Below, one piece after another: positions 53,542-63,250 of a stretch of 64,000 bases of DNA (position 1 is its first letter; the number at the start of each line of letters is the position of its first letter). The notes beneath the pieces are model-generated. The model saw only the letters and a program-made list of their open reading frames with translations, was not told the DNA's origin and searched no databases. The position numbers and the translations under genes are program-made. The DNA comes from Sphingopyxis italica (lineage in GTDB: Bacteria; Pseudomonadota; Alphaproteobacteria; Sphingomonadales; Sphingomonadaceae), in the NCBI RefSeq assembly GCF_011926545.1, contig NZ_JAATIT010000001.1, positions 467,969 to 531,968 on the forward strand. Direction: 5' to 3'.

Positions 53542-53554
53542 CTTCTTCACTCCT

Positions 53555-54409
53555 CTAACCCTTGTATTTCTGAGCCGGCAGACCGCGGCAGCCCGGATCG
53601 ACTTCGAACAGGGCGCCGCCATGTTCTTCGGTCACGCCATCGGACGCCGAAGTGACGAACATCCGGTCGAGGCCGGGTCCCGCGAAGGTGCAGCTGGTGA
53701 TTTGCGACGCCGGCAGCGCGATATGGCGATCGGGCGTGCCGTCGGGCGCGAAGCGCATGACGCGCGAAGCGCCCCAGCAAGCGACCCACAGGCCGCCTTC
53801 GGCGTCGAAGGTCATGCCGTCGGGATTGCCCCATGCTTCCTCGAACAGGATGAAAGGCGCCGCATCGCCGAGCGATCCGTCGTCGTGGATATCGAAGCGA
53901 AAGATCGTCCCGCGCGCGGTATCGGTGTGCAGCAGGAAAGCGCCGTCCGGATCGATCGCGGGACCGTTGGCGATCGTATAGGGGCCGTCGACCTGCGTCA
54001 GCGTGCCGTCGGGATCGAGGCGATAGAATGCGCCCGACGGCCGGTCGCAAGTGACGGGCATCGTCCCGGCCCAGATCCGGCCCATCGCGTCCGCCTTGGC
54101 ATCGTTCAACCGGTTGCCGGCGTTGCGCGGATCGACCGAAACGATCGCCTCGCGCATATCGGTATCGAGGTCGATGCGAACGATGTCGCGGCCAATCCCC
54201 GCAACAAGGCCTCCCGCCTCGCGCTCGATGATCCACGCGGCATAATGCGGCTGTTCGAAACTTTCGACCCGCCCATCCGCGACCGCCATGCGGTTGATCC
54301 GGCGGCCCAATATGTCGACCCAGAAGAGCGAGTCATCTCGCGCCGACCACAGGGGGCCTTCGCCCAAGCGGTCGCGCCGCTCGCGCGTAATCACCCGCAC
54401 ATCGGACAT
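53555..54409 (-). CDS. SMP-30/gluconolactonase family sugar lactonase
   Basis: A 284-residue six-bladed propeller lactonase. LGEGPLWSARDDSLFWVDI carries the metal-binding Glu, NRLNDAKADAMGRIWAGTM the Asn/Asp pair, ANGPAIDPDG and GNPDGMTFDAEGGLWVACWG the further ligands. These match the SMP-30 group that opens aldonolactones. Here it would hydrolyse galactono-lactone to galactonate after the dehydrogenase. There is no signal peptide, so it is cytoplasmic. The ATG overlaps the dehydratase stop by one base (TGATG), and galM follows 13 bases later. Confidence 0.92.
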   Translation of the reverse strand: MSDVRVITRERRDRLGEGPLWSARDDSLFWVDILGRRINRMAVADGRVESFEQPHYAAWIIEREAGGLVAGIGRDIVRIDLDTDMREAIVSVDPRNAGNRLNDAKADAMGRIWAGTMPVTCDRPSGAFYRLDPDGTLTQVDGPYTIANGPAIDPDGAFLLHTDTARGTIFRFDIHDDGSLGDAAPFILFEEAWGNPDGMTFDAEGGLWVACWGASRVMRFAPDGTPDRHIALPASQITSCTFAGPGLDRMFVTSASDGVTEEHGGALFEVDPGCRGLPAQKYKG

Positions 54410-56220
54410 CAGTGGCTGTCCCGCGGCAAGCCGCGCGTCTGCGCGATGCGCTGATATTTGACCGCCATTTCGAGCACCGCGCCGCTGTCGAATTGCCCCG
54501 TCAGCGCACGGTGGATTTCCTGCCACGGCGTCTGCGCAGGCGGCATATACTCGGGCTCGGCCTTGAGCTCGGCGCGGCGCCGATCGAGTTCGGCATCATC
54601 GACGAGCATGTTCGCGGTGCGCTTGGCCAAGTCAATGCGAATGCGGTCGCCGGTGCGCACCAGCGCCAACCCCCCGCCGATGACGGCTTCGGGCGCGGCG
54701 TTCAGGATCGACGGACTGCCGCTTGTCCCCGACTGGCGCCCGTCGCCGATGCACGGCAGCGCATGAACGCCCGTCTGGATCAGCGCCGCGGGCGGACGCA
54801 TGTTCACAACCTCGGCGCCGCCGGGATAGCCGATCGGCCCCGCACCGCGCATGATGAGGATCGAATTGGCGTCGGCGCCGAGCGCCGGATCGTCGATGCG
54901 GCTGTGATAATCCTCGGGCCCGTCGAATACGACCGCGACGCCCTCGAACGCGTCGGGGTCGGCCGCATTGCTCAGATAACGTTCACGGAATTCGGGCGAA
55001 ATGACGCTGAGTTTCATCACCGCATTGTCGAACAAATTGCCGCGCAGCACGGTCAGCCCCGCCGCGGGCTTCAGCGGCGCGTCGAGCGTGCGGATGACAT
55101 CGATATCCTGTGTATCGGCCTCGCCGATGTTCGCCGCAACCGTCTGACCATTGGCGGTCAGCGCGTCGCCCTCGATCAGCCCGGCGCGCAGCAATTGCCC
55201 CATCACCGCGGGAACGCCGCCGGCGCGATAGAAATCCTCGGCCAGATAGCTGCCCGCCGGCTGCAGATTGACGATCAGCGGCACATCGGCACCCTGCGCC
55301 TCCCAGTCCTCGAGCGTCAGTTCGACGCCGATATGACGCGCGATCGCGTTGAGGTGGATCGGCGCGTTGGTCGACCCGCCGATCGCCGAATTGACGCGGA
55401 TCGCGTTCAAAAAAGCGGTGCGCGTCAAAATATCGCTCGGCTTGCGGTCGGCGTGGACCATCTCGACAATCTGCATGCCCGTTCGATAGGCGCATTCCTG
55501 CCGGTCGCGATAGGGCGCTGGGATCGCCGCCGACCCCGGCAACGACATGCCGAGCGCCTCGGTGAGCGAATTCATCGTCGTCGCGGTTCCCATCGTGTTG
55601 CACCAGCCGGTAGACGGCGCGGACGAGGCGACGAGTTCGAGGAAGCCCTTGTAATCGATCTCGCCCGCCGCGAGCATTTCGCGGGCTTTCCACACGATCG
55701 TGCCCGATCCGGTGCGCTCGCCCTTGAACCAGCCGTTGAGCATCGGGCCGACCGACAGCGCGATCGCCGGGAGATTCACCGTCGCCGCCGCCATCAGGCA
55801 CGCCGGCGTCGTCTTGTCGCAGCCGACCGTCAAAACGACGCCGTCGAGCGGATAGCCGTGGATGGCTTCGACGAGGCTCAGATATTGGAGGTTGCGGTCG
55901 AGCCCCGCGGTCGGGCGCTTGCCGGTTTCCTGGATCGGATGCGTCGGAAATTCGATCGCGATGCCGCCCGCGTCGCGGATTCCGTCGCGCACGCGCTTGG
56001 CGAGTTCGAGGTGATGACGATTGCACGGGGTCAGATCGCTGCCGGTCTGGGCGATACCGATGATCGGCCGCCCCGACTGCAGCTCATCGATGCTGAAACC
56101 ATAGTTCAGATAGCGTTCGAGATAGAGTGCCGTCATATCCGGATTATCCGGATTGTCGAACCAGGCACGCGACCGCAGCCCTCTCTTGCCTTCTGGCCGC
56201 GTTTTCGCCCCTTCTCCCAT
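54409..56220 (-). CDS. IlvD/Edd-family sugar-acid dehydratase (galactonate/arabonate type)
   Basis: A 603-residue iron-sulfur dehydratase. Cys66 (TPCNRHH), Cys134 (GCDKTTPAC) and Cys207 ([13 protein letters not shown]) are the ligands of a [2Fe-2S] cluster, spaced as in L-arabinonate dehydratase of Rhizobium, which also accepts galactonate. With the galactose dehydrogenase, KDGal kinase and KDPGal aldolase nearby, dehydration of D-galactonate to 2-dehydro-3-deoxygalactonate is the most likely reaction; L-arabinonate is possible. The ATG at 56220 follows AGAAGGA. It heads the dehydratase-lactonase-mutarotase operon and is divergent from the dehydrogenase gene. Confidence 0.9.
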   Translation of the reverse strand: MGEGAKTRPEGKRGLRSRAWFDNPDNPDMTALYLERYLNYGFSIDELQSGRPIIGIAQTGSDLTPCNRHHLELAKRVRDGIRDAGGIAIEFPTHPIQETGKRPTAGLDRNLQYLSLVEAIHGYPLDGVVLTVGCDKTTPACLMAAATVNLPAIALSVGPMLNGWFKGERTGSGTIVWKAREMLAAGEIDYKGFLELVASSAPSTGWCNTMGTATTMNSLTEALGMSLPGSAAIPAPYRDRQECAYRTGMQIVEMVHADRKPSDILTRTAFLNAIRVNSAIGGSTNAPIHLNAIARHIGVELTLEDWEAQGADVPLIVNLQPAGSYLAEDFYRAGGVPAVMGQLLRAGLIEGDALTANGQTVAANIGEADTQDIDVIRTLDAPLKPAAGLTVLRGNLFDNAVMKLSVISPEFRERYLSNAADPDAFEGVAVVFDGPEDYHSRIDDPALGADANSILIMRGAGPIGYPGGAEVVNMRPPAALIQTGVHALPCIGDGRQSGTSGSPSILNAAPEAVIGGGLALVRTGDRIRIDLAKRTANMLVDDAELDRRRAELKAEPEYMPPAQTPWQEIHRALTGQFDSGAVLEMAVKYQRIAQTRGLPRDSH

Positions 56221-56301
56221 ATATATCCTTCTCGATGCGCAATTTAAGGCCATGGCCGGAATCGGTTGATAACGCGATCCGCGACAGATAGGAAGCATAT
56301 A

Positions 56302-56314
56302 TATCAGATAAATA
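56302..56314 (+). promoter_or_regulatory. Locus operator site 7
   Basis: TATCAGATAAATA, with the core palindrome TATC-A-GATA. It lies 16 bases upstream of the galactose dehydrogenase start and 82 bases upstream of the dehydratase start. Confidence 0.6.
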
Positions 56315-56329
56315 AAAATAGGATGAAGA

Positions 56330-57250
56330 ATGATGATTCGCTTGGGATTGGTCGGAATCGGAAAAATCGCCCGCGACCAGCATCTTCCCGCTATCCGTGC
56401 GGACGATCGATACGAACTTGTCGCGACCGCCAGCCGTCATGCGCAGCTCGATGGCGTGCCCGGGCATGTCGATATCGCCGCGATGATCGCGGGCGACCAC
56501 CGCCTCGGCGCCGTGTCGATCTGCACCCCCCCGGTCGGCCGCCACGCGATCGCGGCGGCGGCGATCGACGCGGGACTGCATGTCATGCTCGAAAAGCCGC
56601 CCGCCGCGACCACGACCGAGATCAGCGCGCTCGCCGATTACGCCCGCGCACGCGGCGTCACGCTGTTCGCGACCTGGCATTCGCGCGAAGCCGCCGGTGT
56701 CGGCCCGGCACGCGACTGGCTCAGCGACAAGCGGATTCGCGCCGCGCATATCCGGTGGAAGGAAGATATCCGTCGCTGGCATCCGGGTCAGGAATGGATT
56801 CTCGACGCCGGCGGTTTCGGCGTCTTCGATCCCGGTATCAACGCGCTGTCGATCATGGCCGCGATCCTCCCCGCACCGCTATTGCTCGACGCGGCGCAAA
56901 TCGACATTCCCGAAGGGCGCGGTTCGCCCATCGCCGCAACGATGGCGATGCGGAGCGGCGATGCGGAAGTGACCGCCGACCTCGACTTCCTGCAAACCGG
57001 TCCGCAAAGCTGGGATATCGAGGTCGAGACCGACGCGGGCACCTTGCGCCTGTCGATGGGCGGCAGCGTGCTCGAACTGCCGGGCGGCGAGCCGGTCACC
57101 CGCGAAGACCGCGAATATCCGCGCCTCTACACGCGCTTCGCCGAGCTGATCGCGGCAGGCAAAAGCGACGTCGACATCCGCCCGCTCCAGCTCGTCGCCG
57201 ACGCCTTCCTCGTCGCCGAGCGGCGCACCGTCGCCCCCTTCCAATTCTGA
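56330..57250 (+). CDS. D-galactose 1-dehydrogenase, Gfo/Idh family
   Basis: A 306-residue oxidoreductase with an N-terminal NAD(P) fold ([20 protein letters not shown]) and the [11 protein letters not shown] motif with the catalytic-site Lys. The order of motifs, including [18 protein letters not shown] and [20 protein letters not shown], resembles the galactose dehydrogenase of Pseudomonas fluorescens. It would oxidise D-galactose to the lactone, the first De Ley-Doudoroff step; related enzymes also use L-arabinose. A double ATG opens the gene; the first is used. It is a single-gene unit divergent from the dehydratase operon and convergent with the tandem GH43 gene. Confidence 0.88.
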   Translation: MMIRLGLVGIGKIARDQHLPAIRADDRYELVATASRHAQLDGVPGHVDIAAMIAGDHRLGAVSICTPPVGRHAIAAAAIDAGLHVMLEKPPAATTTEISALADYARARGVTLFATWHSREAAGVGPARDWLSDKRIRAAHIRWKEDIRRWHPGQEWILDAGGFGVFDPGINALSIMAAILPAPLLLDAAQIDIPEGRGSPIAATMAMRSGDAEVTADLDFLQTGPQSWDIEVETDAGTLRLSMGGSVLELPGGEPVTREDREYPRLYTRFAELIAAGKSDVDIRPLQLVADAFLVAERRTVAPFQF

Positions 57251-57293
57251 GGAATTTCTGACCAGTCGCGCGCGCCGCACCCGCGAACTCCCC

Positions 57294-57331
57294 AAAAAAA
57301 AGCCCGCCAATCCCAAAGGGGACGGCGGGCT
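57294..57331 (-). terminator. Rho-independent terminator of sulfatase-GH-GH43 operon
   Basis: AGCCCGCC (57301-57308) pairs with GGCGGGCT (57324-57331). On the minus strand the stem is followed by a T run from 57301 to 57294, just after the tandem GH43 stop at 57364. Confidence 0.75.
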
Positions 57332-57363
57332 GTGGGAGAGTGGAGGAAATCAGAACGCATCGT

Positions 57364-59271
57364 CTAATCGCGCACGGCGTCGATCCGCGGGATGCCAATC
57401 GATTCGGCGTCGCCGATGTCGATCGGCACGAGTCCGAAGTGCATGCGCCACGGCGCTGTCGGGTCGTTGCCGAACATCGTGTACCAGAAACGCCCCTCCT
57501 TATCGCGGAACGCGGTGCCATGGCCGCCGTGCGGCGCGCCCATGCGGCGCTGCGTATAAGGGCCGAACAGGTTCTTGGAGGTTCCGTACATCATGTCATA
57601 GGTGCCGTGCGTACGGAGCGGACCGTGCCATTCGGCGCCGGTCAGGAAGTAGACGCCGTTCGCCTTGATCAACCCGTTGCCTTCGTAACCGACATGATCG
57701 CCGTCGGCATCGACAAGCTGGCGCACCGGTCCCTCGAAGCCGCTGCGCGCGGCGTCGAGCTTGGCGATGTTCCCGCCGCCCCACAGGAAATAGAGGCCAT
57801 CGTCGTCCTCGAACGGGAAGCCGTCGATGCCTTTGACGAAGTAGCTCTTGGTGACATTCTCATAGGGGCCCTCGGCCTTGCCGGTCTTCGAACGATAGAG
57901 CCAGGTCTTGCCCCCAACGCCCTTCTCCATCACCGAGAAGGCGAGGTAATAGGTCTTGTCGCGCGCCGACCACATGATTTCGGGCGCCCAGAGTTCGGCA
58001 ATATTCTTGCCGAAATCATAGCCCATACCCTCCCATCTCCATATGAAGCCGACCTCGTCCCATTGCTTGAGGTCCGACGAGCGCCACAGCTTCACGCCGC
58101 CGTCGGGCTTGTGATAGCCATAGCCGTCGAGCGTCCCGACAAGATAATAGAAGCCGTCACCGCCGAGCGCGACCGACGGGTCGCGCATCGTCTCGCTGGT
58201 GATCAGCGCCCCCCGCGCCGCGACCGCGCTGTCCTCGGTGATCACCGACGCCGCCTGCCGCAACCGTCCATCGGGAGCGCGTTCGAGCGGCACCAGCCCG
58301 ACCTGCTCGCAGAACATCGCGAAGCCGTCGTCGCATTTCGGGTTATAGGCCGCGGCGAGCTTGCCGTCGTCCAACCGCACGATCGAACCGCGCCCGGCGT
58401 GCGGCACCGTGAGCGCGCGCATCGTGAACGGACCATAGGGCGTCGGCGCCTCGGCCACGAACAAATCCTCGGTCGCGGTGCGCATCCGCCCCGTAACCTC
58501 GCTCGCGGCAAGGACATAGTGCTCGCCGTCGCGGACCATCGCCGCGCCGCGCGTGCCGACGCGCGTGCGCACCGGCCAGTCCTTGCCGACGGGCGGATGC
58601 TTGGCGAACAGCGACTGGTCGGGTTTCAGGAAGCGCGGCGCCTCGGCGAGCTTCGCAAAGCCGGGTGCGAGCTTCGCGATCGAGCCGCCGCCCCAGAGAA
58701 GATAGCCGGTGCCGTCCTCGTCGACGAACAGCGACACGTCGGACGCGCCCTCGACGAGGCAGCGCGAAGCCTTGAATGCGCCGCCCGGCTGTGCCGCCCG
58801 CCCCGTCGCGACGCGCGCGCACCCTGTCTTGTCGGAGAAGGCGAGATAAAGCTTGTCGCCCGCGACCGTCACCGAAGGCGCGAGATAGCGTTCGGACACA
58901 TCCCCCGGCGCGATGCCATCGCCCGAAATCTTGGCCGGTCCGATGCGCGTCCATTTTTTCGCATCGGGTGAGGTCCAGAGTTCGACGCCGTGCCGCGCCC
59001 CGCTGCGCAAACTGGTGCCGGTGAGGATCCAGCCGCCCCCCGGCAGCCGCGCGACCGACGCGTCGCCGATCGGCCGTTCGGAGAAGATGGGCGCCACGGG
59101 TTTCGCGTCAGGAGCGGGCATCACCGTCGCATTCCTGTCCATCGACGGGTGATCGGCGAAAATATCGTCGGCGACGGCGGTCTTCAGTTTCTGCTGCGCG
59201 TCAGCGGCCGGTGCGAACGACAGTGCCGCCAGTATCAGGCCGGTAATCCAGGTCTTCGTCTGCACTTTCAT
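57364..59271 (-). CDS. Secreted protein with two GH43-like propellers, first degenerate
   Basis: A 635-residue secreted protein (signal peptide to about residue 25, ending in ADAQ) with two beta-propellers, about 60-340 and 355-630. In the second, Asp364 (MRDPSVAL), Asp483 (GIDGFPFEDDDG) and Glu530 (GYEGNGLIKANG) form a full GH43-type triad. In the first, Asp70 (IGDASVARL) and Asp178 (ASDVSLFVDEDG) align, but the acid position reads GTRGAAM, with Arg for Glu. The first is therefore probably inactive, perhaps binding substrate. The shared LLWGGGSIAKL and FLWGGGNIAKL show internal duplication. It is the last gene of the operon sulfatase, unassigned GH, tandem GH43. Confidence 0.85.
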   Translation of the reverse strand: MKVQTKTWITGLILAALSFAPAADAQQKLKTAVADDIFADHPSMDRNATVMPAPDAKPVAPIFSERPIGDASVARLPGGGWILTGTSLRSGARHGVELWTSPDAKKWTRIGPAKISGDGIAPGDVSERYLAPSVTVAGDKLYLAFSDKTGCARVATGRAAQPGGAFKASRCLVEGASDVSLFVDEDGTGYLLWGGGSIAKLAPGFAKLAEAPRFLKPDQSLFAKHPPVGKDWPVRTRVGTRGAAMVRDGEHYVLAASEVTGRMRTATEDLFVAEAPTPYGPFTMRALTVPHAGRGSIVRLDDGKLAAAYNPKCDDGFAMFCEQVGLVPLERAPDGRLRQAASVITEDSAVAARGALITSETMRDPSVALGGDGFYYLVGTLDGYGYHKPDGGVKLWRSSDLKQWDEVGFIWRWEGMGYDFGKNIAELWAPEIMWSARDKTYYLAFSVMEKGVGGKTWLYRSKTGKAEGPYENVTKSYFVKGIDGFPFEDDDGLYFLWGGGNIAKLDAARSGFEGPVRQLVDADGDHVGYEGNGLIKANGVYFLTGAEWHGPLRTHGTYDMMYGTSKNLFGPYTQRRMGAPHGGHGTAFRDKEGRFWYTMFGNDPTAPWRMHFGLVPIDIGDAESIGIPRIDAVRD

Positions 59272-60389
59272 TTACCCTTCTGGAGCGCCTTGAAATCTTC
59301 GAATATCGCATAATTGGGCGCGGCGCTGCCGTCCGCATTCCTGCGGATCGTCGCGGGCGCGAAAACGCTGTTGATCAGCCAAGGGGTCTTGTCGGGGCCG
59401 AAATTCTTCGACATCGAACTGCCCTGCTTGAACCCATAGGTCGCAACCGCGAGGCGGCCGGTGTCGCGAAACATCTTCATCTGGTTCGCGACATAATGTT
59501 TGCGGTTCTCGAACCACGGGCTCATCCGCAGAAAGTCGTCCCATTGCTCCTTGGGGAACGGCGTTTCGAGCGCGGCCTTGATGATCTGCCAATTCTGCGC
59601 GTTGCGCGGCGCCGCATATTTATCGGCAAAGGCGGGCGCCACGACGCCCTTCATATTCCGCTGCCACCACCAGACGAGCGAGAATTCGGTGACGATGAAC
59701 GTCTGTTCGGGGCGCATCCGCGGCAGGATATAGTCGAGGAAGGGTTTCGATGCCTGGATCGCCGGGATATGCGGATGGATGTTGACCCCGTCGAGTTCGG
59801 GTGTCGCCTTGACGAAAGCCATCCAGCGTTCGGTCGATGCGGTCTGGTTCTTCTTGAGGTCCAGCCGGTTGAGCGCGCCCATATACAGGTGCGTCGTGCA
59901 TGTCCCCGGGCACGCCTTGGTCCGATAGTCGATCACGCGCTTCGCCATCGCTTCGTAAAAGGCGTTGAGGTCGAGGTCGCGGTCCTTCTCGCGGCTTTCG
60001 ATATAGGGTTCGTTGCCGACGACAAGGATATCGACCTTGCCGATCGCGAGCGGCAGCACCGCATCGACGCGGGCGAGTTCGCGCTCGAATGCGGGCGTGC
60101 CCGCCTTCGGAAAGTCGCCACGGTTATAGGGGAATTTCAGCGTCAGGATCGTTTTGTAACCGCGCGTGTGCGCGTCGAGGATCGCCTTGACCGCGCCATG
60201 CTCGGCGGCGCCGCGGTCGAGCTGCGGCATCGGCACGAACAGACGGACCCAGCGCGCGTCGGCCTTTTCGAGGTCGCGATAATCGACGTCCTCATAATGC
60301 TCGTTGAAATTCGCGCCGAGCGCGCCCTGCGCCTGCGCAATGCCCGGCAGGCAGCCGATCGCCGCAGCGGCGGCCAATAATCCCCGCAT
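59268..60389 (-). CDS. Secreted putative clan GH-A hydrolase, family unassigned (copy 1)
   Basis: A 373-residue secreted protein (leader MRGLLAAAAAIGCLPGIAQA). I do not recognise a named family. Features point to a TIM-barrel glycosidase: WVRLFVPMPQ as a strand, Glu127 in ILVVGNEPYIES as possible acid/base, GVNIHPHIP with His pairs, and Glu235 in FIVTEFSLVWWW as possible nucleophile. The 108-residue spacing fits clan GH-A. Trp- and Arg-rich stretches near the end could bind sulfated sugars. AAGGAG lies six bases before the ATG at 60389. It sits between a sulfatase (22 bases upstream) and the tandem GH43 gene (four-base overlap). A paralog lies at 62055. Confidence 0.75.
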   Translation of the reverse strand: MRGLLAAAAAIGCLPGIAQAQGALGANFNEHYEDVDYRDLEKADARWVRLFVPMPQLDRGAAEHGAVKAILDAHTRGYKTILTLKFPYNRGDFPKAGTPAFERELARVDAVLPLAIGKVDILVVGNEPYIESREKDRDLDLNAFYEAMAKRVIDYRTKACPGTCTTHLYMGALNRLDLKKNQTASTERWMAFVKATPELDGVNIHPHIPAIQASKPFLDYILPRMRPEQTFIVTEFSLVWWWQRNMKGVVAPAFADKYAAPRNAQNWQIIKAALETPFPKEQWDDFLRMSPWFENRKHYVANQMKMFRDTGRLAVATYGFKQGSSMSKNFGPDKTPWLINSVFAPATIRRNADGSAAPNYAIFEDFKALQKGK

Positions 60390-60411
60390 TGTCATCTCCT
60401 TCAAATCCTGA

Positions 60412-61992
60412 TCACGGCCGGCTGCGGCCGTCCTTTTCGATTTTTTCGAGCCGCGCCGCGAGCTTGGCGGTCAGATCGGGCATCTTCGCGGCCAGATCCG
60501 CGCGCTCGCCGGGGTCGCGCGCGAGATTGTAGAGCTGATGCCGCGGCAGCGTGCCGATCGCATTGCCATGAAACTCGTGCGGTTCCACGCTGCCGCGAAT
60601 GAACTTCCAGTCGCCGGCGCGCAGCGCCAGAATGCGCGCGCCGCTGCTCGCGACGGTCGATCCCGTCGTGACCATCAGCTTGGTATCCTCGACCACATAC
60701 TCGCGCCCGCGTTCGCTGCGTCCCATCAGCGGGATGAGCATGTCGAAGCTGTCGACCGCGGCACCCTGCGGCAGCGCCTGCCCGACCAGCGCGGCGAGCG
60801 AGGCGACCATGTCGACATGATCGACCAGTGCCTCCGAAACATGAGCTTCACGCACGTGCCCCGGCCAGCTGACGATCATCGGCACGCGCGTGCCGCCTTC
60901 ATAGATGCTGTATTTGCCGCTCCTATAGGGCCCCGACGGCTTGTGACCGCCCGCAAGCTCGACCGCCTGGTCCTCATAACCGTCGAACAGGATCGGGCCA
61001 TTGTCGCTGCTGAGGATGACGAGCGTGTCGTCGGCGATGCCGAGTTCGGCGAGCTTGTCCATCAGCGCACCGACGGTCCAGTCGAACTGGACGATCGTGT
61101 CGCCGCGCGGCCCCATGCCCGATGCCCCGGCGAAGCGCGGATGCGGCGCGCGCGGGACATGCGGCTCGTTCATCGCGAAATAGAGGAAGAAGGGCTTATC
61201 CTTCCGCTCGGCCACGAAATCGATCGCCTTGCCGAGGAGCTGGTCGGTGAGCTCTTCATCCTTCCAGCGCGCCGCCTTGCCACCGGTCATATAGCCGATA
61301 CGGCTGATGCCGTTGACGATCGTGTTCGAATGTTCGGGGTCGGCGCCGAACTTCAATCGTTCGGGATGCTCGGCGCCGGTCGGCTCGTCGCCGACCTTGG
61401 CCTTGTAATCGACGCGGATCGGATCGGTGGGGTCGAGGTTCACGACGCGCCGGTTCTCGATCAGCACCGTCGGAACGCGGTCGAGCGTCGCGGGCATGAA
61501 ATAGCCATAGTCGAAGCCGATATCGAGCGGCCCGGGCGCGATCGCTCCGTTCCAGTCGACCTTGCCGTCGCCGAGGCCAAGGTGCCATTTGCCGACGACG
61601 CCGGTGGCATAGCCCGCCTTCTTCAGCATATGCGGCAGGGTGAATTGCCCCGGCCGGATCAACGCGGGGGCATCGCCGGGCAAGATCTGCGTTCCCGACG
61701 CGCGCCAGGCATAATCGCCGGTCAGCAGGGCATAACGCGAAGGCGTGCAGGTGGCCGAGGGCGAATGCGCGTTGACGAAGCGCGTCCCGCGCGCCGCGAG
61801 GCGATCGACATGGGGCGTCTTGAGCGCCGTCGCCCCATAACAGCCGAGGTCGCCATAGCCGAGATCATCGGCATATATGACGATGATATTCGGCTTGAGG
61901 CGTGCCGCAGCGGCCGATGCCGCGACGCGCGGCATGACGGCAGCCCCCGCGCCCGCCAGCAGGAGCGCCCGACGTGACAACGCAAATTTCAA
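60412..61992 (-). CDS. Sulfatase, S1 family (CTPSR), Tat-like leader
   Basis: A 526-residue sulfatase. The leader MKFALSRRALLLAGAGAAVM has the SRR-x-L-L twin-arginine pattern, so it may be exported folded. Metal ligands are in YADDLGYGDLGCYG (Asp42, Asp43); Cys82 in SATCTPSRYALLTGDYAWR is the activation site; VVGKWHLGLGDG and LSSDNGPILFDGYED follow. It belongs to the arylsulfatase/GALNS-like branch. It is the first gene of the operon with the unassigned hydrolase and the tandem GH43 protein, and operator site 8 lies 50 bases upstream. Confidence 0.92.
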   Translation of the reverse strand: MKFALSRRALLLAGAGAAVMPRVAASAAAARLKPNIIVIYADDLGYGDLGCYGATALKTPHVDRLAARGTRFVNAHSPSATCTPSRYALLTGDYAWRASGTQILPGDAPALIRPGQFTLPHMLKKAGYATGVVGKWHLGLGDGKVDWNGAIAPGPLDIGFDYGYFMPATLDRVPTVLIENRRVVNLDPTDPIRVDYKAKVGDEPTGAEHPERLKFGADPEHSNTIVNGISRIGYMTGGKAARWKDEELTDQLLGKAIDFVAERKDKPFFLYFAMNEPHVPRAPHPRFAGASGMGPRGDTIVQFDWTVGALMDKLAELGIADDTLVILSSDNGPILFDGYEDQAVELAGGHKPSGPYRSGKYSIYEGGTRVPMIVSWPGHVREAHVSEALVDHVDMVASLAALVGQALPQGAAVDSFDMLIPLMGRSERGREYVVEDTKLMVTTGSTVASSGARILALRAGDWKFIRGSVEPHEFHGNAIGTLPRHQLYNLARDPGERADLAAKMPDLTAKLAARLEKIEKDGRSRP

Positions 61993-62041
61993 CCGCCCCT
62001 CCTATCCGCCCGGGTCCATATTCGAACGATTATGCGAATTA

Positions 62042-62054
62042 GATAGGATATATC
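62042..62054 (+). promoter_or_regulatory. Locus operator site 8
   Basis: GATAGGATATATC, 50 bases upstream of the sulfatase start at 61992 and abutting the stop of the paralogous hydrolase gene. Confidence 0.45.
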
Positions 62055-63209
62055 TTATTTATTTGGATCATGCAACGCGGAGGCTATTTTCGCCTGCATC
62101 CGCCGGAAATCATCGATCCACGCATAGTTGAATGCCGCAGTGCCATCGGCATTCGGCCGGATCGTGCGCCCCGCATAGACGCTGTTGAGCAGCCAGGGCG
62201 TCTTCTTCGGGCCGAAATTGTTCGACATCGAACTGCCCTGCTTGAAGCCGTATGTCGCAACCGCGAGCCGCCCGGTGTCGCGGAATATCTTCATCTGGTT
62301 GGCGAGATAATGTTTGCGGTTTTCGAACCACGGGCTCATCCGCAGGAAATCGTCCCATTGCTCCTTGGGAAAAGGCGTCTCGAGCGCGGCGTGGATGATC
62401 TGCCAGTTCTGCGCGGTGCGCGGCGCCTGATATTTATCGGCGAAGGCCGGGGCGACCGGCTTGGTCAGATTTTTCTGCCACCAGCCGACGAGCGAGAATT
62501 CGGTGACGATGAACGTCTGCTCGGGGCGCATTCTCGGCAAAATATAGTCGAGAAACGCCTTCGATAGCTCGATTTTGGGAACATGGGGGTGGATGTTGAC
62601 GCCCTCGATCGCGGGCGTCGCTTTCACGAACGCCAGCCAGCGTTCGGTCGACGGCGTGATATTTTTCTTGAGGTCGAGCCGGTTGAGCGCCCCCATATAG
62701 AGCCTCGTCTTGCAGTCGCTGCCGCAGTTCGCGTTGCGATAGGCGATGATGCGCCCCGCCATCGCTTCGTAAAAGGCATTGAGGTCGAGGTCGCGGTCCT
62801 GCTCGCGCGTTTCGAAATAGGGCTCGTTGCCGATCACCAATATATCGACCTTGCCCATCACCAGCGGCAAAACCGCATCGAGCCGCGCGAGTTCGCGTGC
62901 GAACGCCGCGCTTCCCGCCTCGGGAAAATCGCGGTCCTTTTGCGGCCATTTGAGCGTGAAGATCGTCTTGTATCCGCGCGCGCCGGCTTCAAGCGTCGTG
63001 CGGATGGCGCCATGTCCGGCCGCCCCGCGATCGACCTGCGGCATCGGCAGGAACAGACGGATCCATTTCGCCCCCGCGCTATCGAGTTCGCGATAGTCGA
63101 CATCTTCGTAGTGCTCGTTGAAATTGGCGCCGAGCGCCCCCTGCGCCGCGGCAGCGACCGGCTGCAACGCCAGTATCAAACCTGCCACTCCAACCCATTT
63201 CCTCAGCAT
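62055..63209 (-). CDS. Secreted putative clan GH-A hydrolase, family unassigned (copy 2)
   Basis: A 384-residue paralog of the protein at 59268-60389, very similar along the whole mature chain (start of mature part QGALGANFNEHYEDVDYR in both). Glu129 in ILVIGNEPYFET and Glu237 in FIVTEFSLVGWW keep the same 108-residue spacing. GVNIHPHVP and WDDFLRMSPWFENRKHY are also shared. The ATG at 63209 follows GGGGGAGG; a longer frame from 63233 would put that site inside the gene. It is transcribed alone, divergent from the last sulfatase, with operator site 9 between. A different chain length or sulfation pattern may explain the duplication. Confidence 0.75.
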   Translation of the reverse strand: MLRKWVGVAGLILALQPVAAAAQGALGANFNEHYEDVDYRELDSAGAKWIRLFLPMPQVDRGAAGHGAIRTTLEAGARGYKTIFTLKWPQKDRDFPEAGSAAFARELARLDAVLPLVMGKVDILVIGNEPYFETREQDRDLDLNAFYEAMAGRIIAYRNANCGSDCKTRLYMGALNRLDLKKNITPSTERWLAFVKATPAIEGVNIHPHVPKIELSKAFLDYILPRMRPEQTFIVTEFSLVGWWQKNLTKPVAPAFADKYQAPRTAQNWQIIHAALETPFPKEQWDDFLRMSPWFENRKHYLANQMKIFRDTGRLAVATYGFKQGSSMSNNFGPKKTPWLLNSVYAGRTIRPNADGTAAFNYAWIDDFRRMQAKIASALHDPNK

Positions 63210-63250
63210 TTCATCCTCCCCCTCACGCCGCAAACTTGACTCATCTTAAT

